Origin: Pachypanchax playfairii
Lineage: Eukaryota > Chordata > Actinopteri > Cyprinodontiformes > Aplocheilidae
Length of the DNA: 64,000 bases
Direction: 5' to 3'
NCBI GenBank assembly: GCA_006937955.1
Contig: SSNP01000001.1
Coordinates: forward strand, 9,266,082 to 9,330,081
The number at the start of each line of letters is the position of its first letter. The first letter of the stretch is position 1. The position numbers were made by a program, and so were the translations under genes. Shown here one piece after another: positions 1-12,888 of this stretch. The notes below the pieces were generated by a model, which had not been told where the DNA came from, did not search any database, and saw nothing but the letters and a program-made list of their open reading frames with translations.

Positions 1-3000
1 TGACCCCCCCACACACACACATACACACTTGTGTTTCTCGCCCCCTTGGCCTCCCTCACCTCAGTCACTGCTTACATAACATGAACGCTGCTTTTCATTT
101 GTCTGAACTGTTTTCTGATCTGATCTGGAGTCAGTAATAGCTCCTCGACTGAGATACAAATCTATATTTCTCTGATAATGGACTTGTTTTTTTCCAGCAG
201 GCTGGTTTGACACCAGATGACAGAGTCTTTCATCTCACCAGCGCGCTGCTGGCTGAAGCACTCTGCATCATTTACTTCACTCGCACTAACTCTCTTGATA
301 ATTGAGCATTTTTTCTCACCAGTCCTTATTTTCTCTGGGGAGATTTAACCGAAAGGTCATTCAAAGTCTTTCCTTTGTTCATCTACATTATATAATGAGA
401 AGAAAAAAAAGAAAAACAATCACTTATTAGGTTTAAATCTGATTTATCTGATTATCTGTTTGTGTTCGAGCCTAAATATGCAGCCAGACAACATCAATTT
501 AAATATTCAGATGAGGGAAACATTTGGTGCAGAGTCAGTAAAAAGCCTGTGAAACAACAGAGAAACACATATTGCATGTTATTTATCAACACTAAATCAT
601 TAGATTCATACTTCTGTCAACTTTTGTTTTTGTGAATTTAGACTGCAGGTTCTGTTTGTATGAGAACAACAAACTGACGTGGCGTTTCCATGATTTACAT
701 ATAGGAGATCCCATTGATCCCATTTAAATGTTACAGACCTCAGTCAGATTAATTACTCACAGATTAACCACCATGTGCCCGTCCAAAGCCTCTCATCCAA
801 ATACGATCAGCTCTTCTTCCTAAAGAGACCAAGATTACGTCACGTGTTTTCACCGGCGTGTCATAGTGACTTAACATCAGTAAACGTGAATTTCACTTCA
901 GTTTTATTTCATTTTTCAGATAAAATTCTGAGTAACAGTCATCTGATGACAAAATGAATAGATTAAAAAAGAAAGCTGTGCCCACTCTTGCGGCCCTGTG
1001 TGCAGCAGCCTTGCCAAAATGAACATATGCAGCAGTTTTAGATCATTTATCAATAGTCAAAACTTTTTGGGTTGAAATGAAAGTGAATTCTGATTAAACT
1101 CTTTTCATGGCATGTTAGAAACTTTTCACCCAACTAATGAAAGTGTAGCATAAAAGTTTGAGTGTCTTTGAAATAAATATAGCCAGAACATCTGTTTTAA
1201 ATTCTTTAAATGGAAAAATTACAAATAATGTTGATTTATAAAACCTAAAATTTTCTAATTTTATGCTTTAAAAATCTCTTTATCTGCTTTATCAAATCAG
1301 TGTGGAAAGATTAACCATCACATTTTGATTTCAATGGGCTTATGACATCATCACAAGGAATCAGATGTTAGAACCTTCAATAAGTTTTGCGTCTTCACAA
1401 ACTGTCATTATAAAAAAGATCTTTTTAAAAATATCAAAGAAGAAGATGTGGTGAAGTTAGACTCTGAATGTGAGCCGACACCTCTTATAGCTACGTGATG
1501 TTCTGCAGGAAACAGCTGCTCTATTTATAGATCCAGTTCAAGAAGGCAGAGCGGCACTTCAAAGCGTGAGGGAGCTCCTTCAGGACAAGATGCTCCTGTT
1601 TCATCATGAAATTTACAGCAATAAAGACGCACCATCATAAGAAGCATAAAAGTCTTACAGTAATTTCTTTACACGGTTTTATTTAGCAGATTTCTGTAGA
1701 TGGAAAAATATTTTCCTCCATCTTTAAGCATTTACATCTTGAAATACCGAATGATTATATCTTTAAATTGTGCAGAAAAAACGTCAAAAACTGTTGGAAA
1801 AAGCGTCTTTTAACTTGTTTTAATAACCAGAATGTTTTGTGTCTTTTGAACTGTAGCTGAACTCGAACCGTCTTGTTGCTTCAGATGCCACGAGTGAGTA
1901 ACAGCAATCCATCATCCTTGAAGTGGAGCAACTGGCACCGCTGAAGGAGTCTGAGTAAAAATATCTGAGTCCATCAGCTGATCTTCATGATACACTGCTG
2001 ATGATGCCACCCAGATTTTCCTCACAGAAACAAGCATGAATCACAGCAATATTTATTTTAGAGAATATTAATTTAATAACGTGTTAAGGTTATAAGCAGT
2101 TCTACATGTTGTAGATCATGGAGCCCCTAAAATTAGAGTCAGCTTGGTTTGCTAAAAACTAACTTGTTCACATGAGAAATATTTTTTTTCACAGTTTGCA
2201 GAGAAAAATAAAACAAGTCTGAAATGTTGCTAAGCTAATTGTTGCTATCTTGTTTTTATCGTTTGTTGTTTACTTTTCCAAGGCAGTAAACTTTTTTTAT
2301 CTGTATTTATTTTTAATCTTCATTCTTTTTATGAGTTCTGACAACATTTATTTGAATAAGTCAATGAGTTGCTGGGTATAAATCACTAAACAGGAACTCG
2401 AGTGATGATTTATTTTACGTCTAGTTCAACTTTACCACCGTTTGTTCAGAACTTTGATAAATGACCCTGAGGATTCCCGTGAAAATAAAATCCTGGGAGT
2501 TTGAATTCATGGATAATTAAGAATTTAAATGCTTGGGGCTTGATATTTTAATAAGCAAATCGTTAACGCCTGGTTTGGATGACTTTGCATGACCTGGAAG
2601 TCATGAGGTCGATGCTGAAAGTCCCTCGAACTTTGCACTGCAGTTCTTTCCTGATTCAGTTTTATTTTTTCTGCTGATCTTTACCTGGATGTGAATGTTT
2701 CATCTCTCTGTGATGCTCATTTGTTGGTCACGGATCAACTGACTGGTTTTAAGATGTGAGGTGAATTTTAAAAGGATTTAGATCAGCTGCACCAAATGAG
2801 GTTAAATGCAGCTTTAATCAACAGGATTTCATTTAATCAGGTTTCACAAACTTCATGACGTCTTCTCAGAGGACGTCGCGTGAGTTTTGTTGTTTTCAGA
2901 TTGGAACTAATGGAACTCTGGCTGCTTGAAATCACAGGAAGTTTGATGTTTTAATTTCAAACTGTTTTATCTTCTAAATAGTGACTAGTTCATTTAAAGG

Positions 3001-3475
3001 CAAACCAGGATGTTTTTAAAGCATTTCTATAAATTTAGCTTCAATTTTTCTTTTTACAGACATATTAAATGTGTTTCACATCCCACAGTAGATGTTTTTC
3101 ATGCAAATCAAATAGAAAGGGTACAATTTAATTTCTGGTTCACAGTTTTTTTTTTACCAAAACGACAAACTGCTGCAGTGAGTCTCAGCAGGTGAAACCT
3201 AATGTGGAGGAGAAGGATCAGGAGGAACCATCATGGCGGGATGAGGTCTTACATGGCTTGTACCACAGGCAAATTGAGGCAAAGTTGGTGATAGCAACAA
3301 ATCCTGCCAGTGGTTAGAGAAGGCTGGACTGAAGACGCACTAATCATGGCAGCACAAGAAAAGAGGGCGGAGCCTAACATAGCAGACAGGACCCAAGATG
3401 CAGACTTAACAAACTGAAACAGTCCAGCAAGATGTAAGAAGGAGGCAAAAAAAAACACTGTTTAGGAACATATAA
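1..3475. other. AT-rich intergenic DNA
   Basis: No gene is recognisable here. The stretch opens with a short CA-rich simple repeat (about 9-28). The open frames of about 60 codons at 775-957 and 3010-3195 have no coding features and look like chance. Around 3230-3460 the sequence is less AT-rich, but I could not assign it to a family. Confidence 0.6.
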
Positions 3476-5328
3476 CATAGAACCCTCCAGCTCCTGGGCC
3501 TCTGAGGGAGGACCTGAGCTTCCAGGTCTCAGGTAGAGAACCCAAAGTTTCCAGGGTTTCCAGCAGAGAACCTGAGCTTGAAGCTGAGGAACAACTGTCC
3601 TTGTGGAAGAATGTTACTTTTCCTGATTCTCCGATTAAGATTCTTTATTATCTTTATATTAGTGACTTTAATTGTTGATGATAAAACAAGAAAACCAAGA
3701 CAGTCTCTGAGCTGATGGATCCGTTTCTTTTACTGTTGTTGAAACTTTTTTACTGAAAGTGTCTGTTCCACAGATCAGGTCCGTGTTTCCCCGTCCAGCA
3801 GCCGCCATCAATTTGAATACTTATTGGCTGATTATGAGTAATATTTGCCCACATTCTCTATAATTATGTTTATGTTCTCATCATGCATGAAACCTTTCAT
3901 GTTTGCAACAATTTAAAGAGGCGCCACATCATTTTTGCTTAAACAAATCGTATTCCTCAATGTGTTGAGTGTAACGATGCAAATGAGATCCTTCGTTTTT
4001 TCAGAGAAAAGCTGTTTATCAGAAACACACAGACTGATAGTTAGTTACCTTTCCTTGTAAAAGTCACACACAGATACTTGTGCAAGTAGAACTGGACTCA
4101 AAGAGACTCAGATGAATAAACAGGAAAACAATTAAAGAAACATAAAACTGTCTCTTTCAAAGTAAAAGCCCTCCAACCTCATTTTCCCTCTTGCTGTCCA
4201 CAACAGGTCGACTGTGTCCAAAAATACACAAGTATTCTGGATTATAACCTCCAGCATGTAATCTGATGGGACTGTAGACATAAATGTTGACAGATCACAA
4301 ATCTGTTGGTTTATTGGATTATTTATTAATAATATTCCGGCCCCTGCAGTAACGCTGTGCAGGTTCACTGCCTAAACATTTACTAAAGGATCTCAATGAT
4401 TAACACATCAAACCTGAAACATCTGAGGAGTCCAATGTGACACTTCATCTGAAGGTTCAATTAAATCCCAACAAACTCCACCAGGATGAAGATTGATCTG
4501 TTTTCCTGTTGGGGATTACTTTATGTAAAATCTAACTTAATCCCAATTTGTATATGTAAACTAGATTTCAAAACAGATTTTAAAAACCTTGAATCCTACG
4601 TAGCACCTCATTTCCCCTTAATTCACTTTATCTTCACTGTATTAAAAGAGTTTTATATTTAGATTCATGTATTTATTTATATGTGTGTGATTGTTGAAGT
4701 TCTTTTGTTCTCTTCAAAGTAGCTATTTCCTGTTTATTCATCTGAGTCTCTTTGAGTCCAGTTCTACTTGCACGAGTATCTGTGTGTGACTTTTACAAGG
4801 AAAGGTAACTAACTATCAGTCTGTGTGTTTCTGATAAACAGCTTTTCCCTGAAAAACGAAGGATCTCATTTGCATCGTTACACGATTTGTTTAAGCAAAA
4901 ATGATGTGGCGCCTCTTTAAATAGTTTCAAGCATGAAAGTTTCGTGCACGATGAGAAAATAAACATAATTATAGGGAATGTGCAATATTACTTATAATAA
5001 GTATTCAAATAGATGGCGGCTGCAGGACGGAGAAACACGGACCTGATCTGTGGAACAGACACTTTCTCCCTGTTGTTTCCTGTTGTTGTAAAATCAGTAA
5101 AAAAGTTTCAACAACTCAAAAAACGGATCCATCTGTTCAGACACTGTCTTGGTTTTCTTGTTGGAAACATTAACTGGATGTTGTGACAATTAAAGTCACT
5201 AATTCAAAGAGAATAACAAAATTTCAACCTGAGTTTAGGATATGTAACATTCTTCCACATGGGCAGATATTCCTCAGTTTCAAGCTCTGGTTCTTTACTG
5301 GAGGCCCAGGAGCTGGATGGTTCTATGG
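3476..5328. repeat. Large inverted repeat (foldback-type element), arms about 0.6 kb
   Basis: The left arm (3476-4127) is the imperfect reverse complement of the right arm (4726-5328). Matching landmarks are the outer CATAGAACC/GGTTCTATGG, a shared CAGCTCCTGGGCCTC block, GGTCCGTGTTTC (left, about 3779-3790), AAGCTGTTTATCAGAAACAC (left, about 4009-4028) and the inner GATGAATAAACAGGAAA (left, 4111-4127). The left arm carries roughly 60 extra bases near 3510-3565, and the arms differ by scattered substitutions. The spacer (about 4128-4725) has no recognisable coding sequence; the minus-strand 78-codon frame at 4132-4368 has no family features. This looks like a non-autonomous DNA element with very long terminal inverted repeats, or an old inverted duplication. 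I could not identify a target-site duplication. Confidence 0.85.
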
Positions 5329-7429
5329 AGTTGATCCTGGAACCAGTTCTATAACCATCCCATGAATTAGTTTTAGTTAATAAAGTCCGAGACACTTGGG
5401 TTACACAGTGAGCTTCTGCCTCTCTGTTTGAATGGAAAGATGTAACCAGGACTACCAAGCCAGAGATTTGATCTAGATGTGTTTATGTTCAAAAGAAAAA
5501 AACCCCACAAAATTTAAATAAACGTATTATTTTATCAAAAAGACATAAAACGAAAGACGCTGATATTCTGTGTGGTTTAACCTCCAATCAGCTGACAGCT
5601 TTGTTGTCCAGACTCTGTTTCCTAAAACACTTTGAGCATCGTTGCTCAGACATGTGCCTGGAAAAACCTGGAATCAAGTTCTACAACAATTTAAATCAAA
5701 GTATCAGAACTTTATATTTTAGAGTTTGGTTTGTTCTCAATTGTTGCTAGCAAAGAGCAAATAGCACAGAGTTTATGGTTTCAAGAAGGATTTTAAAGCA
5801 CACTGCCCCTTTATAGATGAAGGAGAGAAAAACATAGCAACTTGTTTTTGGGGATTTCATGTTTGTGTTTAATTAAGACATGTCAGCACAGAGGAGTGCT
5901 GTCAGGAAAGCAGAGGTACAGACGCCTGATTGAACCTGAGAGAGTTGCTGTTGGGACTGATGCAGAAGTTAATTAAACTCTGGAGTCTTGTTCTTTTGCT
6001 CGCTACAATTTTGTTCCAACACCAGAACAAATTTAATTCTCATGGAAGAGTAACTCCCTCCTAAAAAAAACTTATAACATGCAGCACCAGAAAGAAATAT
6101 CTTTCAATAGTGAAAAGTTGCAGAATAAAATAATAAAAGAATGTTTGGAAACTTTAAACACGAGTGGCAGACAGTGGTTTGGTTTTATTGGCAGCATAAT
6201 GAAGATTTTATAGTCAGAAGAAAGAATAGATTCAATAAAACACAAGAAAAGTTTAAAAACAAACTACGATCCACGTGGAAAAACTGGAGAGAAAAGATGG
6301 TAATTTTCTTAAACACAGTGCAAATTGTACAAATTAAAGACTCAAAGATTCAATCTGAAGTTTTAAACAGCTTCTTCTTCAGGATGCAGCCAATATTCAT
6401 CAAAACCCCGACTGTTTAGTGTTCCAAACCTTCAAGCTGCTTCTGTTGCTCTGGTTGTTTCTGAAGGACAAGGATGAACATTTGGATTGTTCAAATACAT
6501 CTAATCCTTCATGCAAAGCATTAGAGTTTTGTTGTTGTTAAAAAGAAAATAATTTGCTCACAGTAAAATGGGGCTTAAGAGCTTTTTGTTTTTCTCCGAA
6601 CACAAAATAAAAACTCTGGAGATCCATCCGAGAGGGAGAGAAAAGGTCCCAGAGTTAATCTGCATGTGAATGACGAGGCTGAGATTCCTGCCACTTCTTT
6701 AGATTTCCACAGAGAGCTGATTAAAGAAAAGTTCCAGCCAATGGCGATTAATATTCTGTTCACCAGTTTGGATTCTGGAGGGAACATAAGGTCAGATGTT
6801 TTCTTCTAATACAGAATTTCACATCTGTGTCTTTGCAAAAGTTCCCTATTGGGAGAAGAAGGTGAAAATAAAGAACATTTTGGGTCACAATCATATAAAA
6901 ACTGCATAAAAACTGATTGAAAGGATCATGTGGGAATTTTGCCACTGCAGAAACCAGATGTTCTAATTATCTTTGCAATGGAAACCAGCTAATTAGAGCT
7001 TCAATCACCATGTAAAGATGACTAGTCAGTAAATACACACACACACCCTTCTGTAACAGCATCAATTAAACTGCTGACTCAGCCTTACAGCATGATGGAG
7101 AGGTAATTGTTGTGTTCTGCGTACAGCACATCATTAATAATATCATTTTAGTGAAGATAATATGATTAATAACATGTGAGTCCTCTGATGCCGTGAGGCT
7201 GAATGATTCAGCCTCATTGTTAGATCCTCTGCTGCACTTTGATGAGTTTTAAAGACCCTCGGGATGAAAAATCCACATTCAGATTATTAGAATAAATGCA
7301 AAATTGATGGAATGGTTTATCCTCGAGCGCTTCATCTCTGCTATCTGGGATTTTCAGACAATTTCTGAGAAAAAACAGAATAGATATATAGCTTTGCTTT
7401 CTTTTAACCCTTTTTTATATTTACAATAG
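5329..7429. other. AT-rich intergenic DNA
   Basis: No gene is recognised. The short open frames (for example 6141-6419 +, 92 codons) are lysine/asparagine-rich translations of AT-rich DNA without splice or domain support. Confidence 0.55.
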
Positions 7430-7540
7430 TCCATCCATCCATCCATCCATCCATCCATCCATCCATCCATCCATCCATCCATCCATCCATCCATCCATCC
7501 ATCCATCCATCCATCCATCCATCCATCCATCCATCCATCC
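7430..7540. repeat. (ATCC)n microsatellite, about 28 units
   Basis: An uninterrupted ATCC tetranucleotide array. It directly abuts a retroelement-like tail at 7541-7601, so it probably grew out of that element's 3' tetranucleotide tail. Confidence 0.98.
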
Positions 7541-7601
7541 AGAGCTGTTGACCTGTCCAGGATGTACCCTGCCCCTCTTGCCCAATGCCTCCAGGAAGAG
7601 A
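7541..7601 (-). repeat. Retroelement-like tail fragment next to the (ATCC)n array
   Basis: The segment contains GACCTGTCCAGGATGTACCC and TTGCCCAATGCCTCCAGG. It is the reverse-strand match to the start of the dispersed repeat also seen at 25438, 34385, 43945, 57955 and 59325. In fish genomes this consensus commonly ends in GGATGGATGG, which fits the adjoining ATCC array on this strand. Confidence 0.6.
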
Positions 7602-8898
7602 ATACAGTTACATAATATTATTATTAATATTATTCCAACCCAGAATTTTTCACAAGTTCACAATCAATTCTAAACAACAAAAAGTGGTTTGATTTAAGCG
7701 GCAAATCGTTCCAAAAACATTCCTGTGCACAGATGTCTTTGGTTTGTTGCAATCTGCAGTTTCACCACTAGAGGTCACTGTATTCCATCAACTGAGTCAG
7801 TAACATCAACAGACTGCAGCGGAGCACACAGGTTGCTGCACAACCAGCTGATGATGCGTGAGGCTGGTAAACTAATTACAAGAACTTATTTTCCTAATTA
7901 AAACATTTCAAACAACTTATGATGTAATTTCATGTAAAAGTTTGTGCTCACCTCTCACATGAAATACAAGCAGGTGGCTTGTTGTTTCTCAACAGCTCTT
8001 AAACACCAATTACATGCTGCTCTTCCACCTGGGAAATCCAGTTTCATTATAGTAAAGGCTCAGTATTTCACAGTGTGGTCTGCAAATAGTTCACACAGAC
8101 TCAGTGTTGTGGTTTCCAGCCTGTTAGCATGTTGTGTTCAGTAAAGGATCTGCAAGGATAAGTGAAAATAAAGCAGTCAGGTTGCATCTGGTGACAGTGT
8201 TTACAGTGAAGCTTTGGATTAATGATGTTGTGCATCATGTTAAAATAATCGGATCTGCAAAGACAGATAAGTGGAACAGTCGTGACACGGCAGCGTGTGA
8301 GATGCTCCATGAAGCAGCTACTGTTAACAATGTTTCCTAAAGGCTTGTTCAGCAGTGAAGGAGGCTTAACGAGATCAAAACTTTTAATTAAGTCACAGGC
8401 GAAAATCAGCACTGAATTAACACAATAAATCTGCTTCAATTAATTTGGAATGCAGACCTTTGCTCCTCGATTTATTTATAATAATCTTAAGGAAAATCCT
8501 GCTGGTTTGAGCAGTAATCACAGTGAACCCTGCAGAAACTTTTGTTGTGATCCTAAATATTAGCTTTCCAAACACTCATTTAGCTTGTTGGATGTTAAAG
8601 CGATTCGACCCTTATTTATTAAAAAAGCTGTTTTTGTGTCACTATTGGTACGAAACGTGTTTAACTACATTTCTTTATATTTTAGATGTTTTAATGAAAA
8701 CATTGAAATAATTCCATAAAATCCAACATTCATGAGTTTCTATTAACAACAACATCATCATCATTATAAAAATGTATTTTCATTTTGAACCAATCAAACA
8801 TTTATATAAATTTATTTTACTATATGTTAATGCTTTTCTATATTCTGACCACAGCAACATCTTGTGCAGTTTGAACTAGAATAAGTGCCATAACAGTT

Positions 8899-8900
<2 letters not shown>
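7602..8900. other. Intergenic, no recognised gene
   Basis: AT-rich. Overlapping open frames on both strands at 8101-8439 (up to 112 codons) show no conserved motif or splice context that I recognise. Confidence 0.5.

Positions 8901-8979
<79 letters not shown>
8901..8979. repeat. (AAT)n microsatellite
   Basis: A perfect trinucleotide array. It translates as poly-Leu or poly-Asn in artefactual open frames. The downstream copy of the duplication (from 12840) begins inside this array. Confidence 0.98.
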
Positions 8980-11900
8980 TAATTATAAACTGTTTATCTT
9001 TCCTGTTTTTATTTATTCTAAAACTACTAGACTGGCTAATACCAGCTAAAAAGCTAGTTTCACTTGATTTTAGCAGAAATAACAAGTTAATAAATTTAAT
9101 TCATTCATTCATTCATGTCTGCATGATTATAGAGGTTATAAAATTGAAAGAAAATGTCTTTCTACTGATAAATGTAGGATGACTTAACACTCTGCACTGT
9201 AACATTGCAGATCAAAATAAAGATATTTGTGTGTCCTTGACCTGTTTAACCTGTTCCCACATCTCACAGTATTTGCACAGCAGTTTGTGTTGTCTTGTGA
9301 GTTGCACACAGATAGTGTCTGGTTGCATAACTGGTCACCACTTCTTACCTCACACTGACATTGTGAAGGGGAGAGTGATGACAAGCATCTCGGCTCATTT
9401 CTCAGTCTGTTTCGACTTTAAATATACAACAGTTTCTATTTGCTTTGTTAACAGAGAGACAGGAGCCTGTTTCTGTCTTTTAAACCTAAAATGAATCAAC
9501 TTAGTACCTAAAATCTTCCAGTACTTTACATATAACGTATATTTTTGTCTGTTTCTGGCTAAAATAAATTCATTTTCATTAATTAGTGATTTCAGGTCAG
9601 CAAACAGAATGATTAATTTATTATCACCAGAACAGAACAGAACTCGGCCCAGACAGCTTCCTGATGTGTCTTTGTGTCGCAGCCTGTTAATTGACTACAA
9701 TCACATTATCTATACGGAGATCTGAGCAGAACAGAGCAGCAGAGCGGAGAGAGCTTACCGCTCTGTAACACAACTGTACCCCCACTTCATCCATCCATTT
9801 GTGTTTTTATGACGTAAAGTAGCTGCATTTTCTCACAGACGCTGGATCCAAATCATGCTGTGTTCATGTCAGGTTGATAGACAACGCAGTTTTAACCTGT
9901 AACCTTGCTGCATGTCTGAGGCAAACTAGTGAATGTCATAATTATTGTTACTGTCTGTCACAGTGTTTGCATAACTGAGTGATGTAGGAGGATCAATGTG
10001 CATCGACTGAATCTCACACGGTCCAGTTTAACCTTCAGTTTTAAGCCAACCGTGTTGTTTCTTATCTGTGCTGTAAAAAACACGGAAACATTTTCAAATA
10101 CTTTGGTTCTATTCATCCGTTTTCTTTCTCCTTTCTGAGATCGGTAACTGATAGGGAAACCACAACATCCCTCTCCTCAGTGACACTCCAGCTCCTTGTG
10201 GTGGATCTCCAATCTGCCATAAAAAACAAACAAACAAAGATTCTTAGACCTCTTGGTTTTAAGGCAATGACTCACCTCCAACCTGGAGAAAACTTGCTCT
10301 CCAGCCACTTTACATTCAGCTACAAGCTGCTCAAGTTTGTCCTGAAGGTCACGACCTGAAAACACAAAGATAATCAAATTAACTGTGTGACATCTACCAA
10401 AAAACTGTTTTTATATACGCTTGAGGAAAAATGTTCTCAGGTTTGAACCTTTTTGGTCACAGAATACTAAAATAAAAACTTTAGAACAACCAACAAACTG
10501 TCTCCATCTTTCTGTCTGAAAGATTATAATTCTAGCTGAGTTCTTGTGGTTGAAGGGTCTTCATCCCACATCAATGAGCACAAACCCACAATGAATGGAC
10601 TCTTTGTGACAGAGAGACAACAATCAGTTCAGCATTCCTCTAACAAGGACTGTTTGTTTCTGACGGACAAACATGATTCATTCCTCATTAAAACGCTTCA
10701 ATCTATTAGAATTTACACAAAATATCTTCAAGTATAAATATGTAAAAATCCTCCAGAGACCTGGTTCTATTCAGGACCTGAACTAAGAACTCCAAAGAGA
10801 TCTAAAAACAGATTTATGCAGACTTGGATAATTATTTGTGGAAAAAAGAATGAAAAAAAAAAAGAAGTGATGTTGCTTTTAATTGAATGTAAAGATCAAA
10901 AGATTGAACAACTTTTCCAGCTCATCTTTAAATAAAATACATGGTGCCTGAATTCTTACATGGCCAAAAATAAAGAAACACATCCAACCCAATCAGAACG
11001 ATTGTATTTTTTTTCCCCAATGTTTGTTTTAAATTTATAGCTCTTTATCTAGATTGTTTTATTTCATAACCTGTCAGTCTGGGCTGTAAAAAGTTGTAGT
11101 TTTACTTATTAACTTTGTTTTAGATGTGTGAACAAGGGTAAGTTGGTAAAACATTAACATGCTGCAATACAGAAGCAGTGAATTTTCAGTAAAAACACTA
11201 GATTTGTTATATTTCATCTAATTAGGTGTGGATATAAATACAACTTTGAAAATTCCCCAAAAAACATTGTCTTTATTTATGTTGGAATGATGTCAAGAGA
11301 TTTTTATTCTTTTTCTTACAAGTTTCCCAGTAATTATGACAGAAAGTCTCACATTTGTCTCATAATAACACTCAAAGTGTATTTAAAATTTTCCTGATTA
11401 AATGAAATCATTAGACTTTGACTGAAACATTAAAAACTTCCCCTCTGCTCTTATTTCAATCTGTGGGAATTAGTATGAAGGATTTTCTTAACATTTTCTA
11501 TCAGTATCTGTCGAACTCACGTGTCTGAGAACAAACGAACAACTTCAAAGGTTTTCACATGTGAATGAATCACATCCTGTCCAGTATCAGCTCTGTTGTT
11601 TTATTTACTGCACAAAGAGTCAAAACAAAATTTAAGGTTTGTAACTTTCCATCAGCTGCTCCTGTTATATGTTATCACGTCATTGTTGCATCTTTCAATG
11701 CTCATTTCCTTTTTGTTGGTATTGAACTTGTGTAAAGTCACTGACATCATGATCTTTCTGTTTGTTGCACTTTAATCTGAGCTTCTTTTATTTAGCAGCC
11801 GGTTGAGAAGCCAGACAAGCTTTAAAATATAAAGAACTATTTTAATTAACTGTTTTAAAATTGTGACAAATTGTTCAGTCTTTGCTGTAAATACTAAAAA

Positions 11901-12829
11901 GGTCTTTTATTGTCTTTATCCTTTTGCATTTACTTAAAACTGTTTTAATGTGCAAAAGTAATAGTTATCTCGGTGGATCATAACATGTTTTATGCAAATT
12001 AAACTAACATGTTTCTGCTAAAAATATATCAACAAAACCCTTTGATGATGTAAAGACTAAATTTGTTGATACTATTTTACCAGAATCTGTCCAGGCAGCA
12101 GTGTTTAGTGCCTGACTGAAAAAATAGAAGAATTTTTCTACGGTACACAACACTTGCGTGACAAGTTCTATAATGACTCAGTCACATGATGATGTAACAA
12201 CAAACAAATTGTGAAATTTTATGCCAGTCATGGAAACTTCCTTGTTGCAATTTCTCCCAAAGTGTCACAATTATGTCTCCGTTTCTCCAAAGTTGTCTCA
12301 GTTTATTTTCATTTTCATAATTTATAGAAACAAAATTGAAAAGCAACTGGGAAAAGTTTGAGAAGAGACTCTCTGCAACCACTGACATGACAGCATGAGC
12401 CTGCGATTCACCTGAAGAACTAATGCAAATGTCTCGAGACTTTTTGGAAACTCTCTCACATGCTTTACACAATCATCCACCAACTTTCACTCCCAGTGAG
12501 GTTCAGTTGATGTGATTTCAGAGGTAAAACAAACGAGGCATCTTTAACATTTGATCTAAAGCAAATATTAATTTCCCTTTGAATTTTACTATATAAAACC
12601 CAAAACTGTTGAATGTCAAAATCACAGAAAAACAAAACAGAGCTTTAATGCTGAAAAGATCATTTTGAACAACTGATGCTGAATTGCAGGTTTAAAAGCA
12701 CCAGCTAACAGCTTGTAATGTGAGAATCGTGACCTCGTGTCCTTCCAGAGGAAACTTTACTCCGGTGGGTAACGCAAACCAGCATACCATCAGGAGAGTA
12801 CAGGAGCGGGGACAAAACTCCGGCTCAGA
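8931..12829. repeat. First copy of a 3.9-kb direct duplication across a gap (probable assembly artefact)
   Basis: From inside the AAT array to the last base before the Ns, this segment recurs at 12840-16738 with a constant offset of 3909 bases. All landmarks compared (9184/13093, 10177/14086, 12472/16381) keep that offset, and the open frames translate identically, so I see no indel. The content is AT-rich and non-coding except for one possible exon at 10276-10355. Confidence 0.95.
10276..10355 (-). CDS. Possible orphan exon, coiled-coil-like (weak)
   Basis: On the minus strand a pyrimidine-rich tract ending TTTTCAG precedes 80 bases, followed by a strong donor (GAG|GTGAGT). Only one frame is open. 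It reads RDLQDKLEQLVAECKVAGEQ and then VFSRLE, 26 residues with heptad-like hydrophobic spacing. I do not recognise the protein and could not connect a phase-compatible neighbouring exon: the next open piece, LEIHHKELECH at about 10179-10217, needs a different phase. It could be an exon of a diverged gene, a pseudogene relic or chance. An identical copy is at 14185-14264 because of the duplication. Confidence 0.25.
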
Positions 12830-12839
12830 NNNNNNNNNN
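12830..12839. other. Assembly gap (10 N)
   Basis: Ten Ns between two copies of the same 3.9-kb segment. The next contig begins inside the AAT microsatellite. Confidence 0.99.
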
Positions 12840-12888
<49 letters not shown>

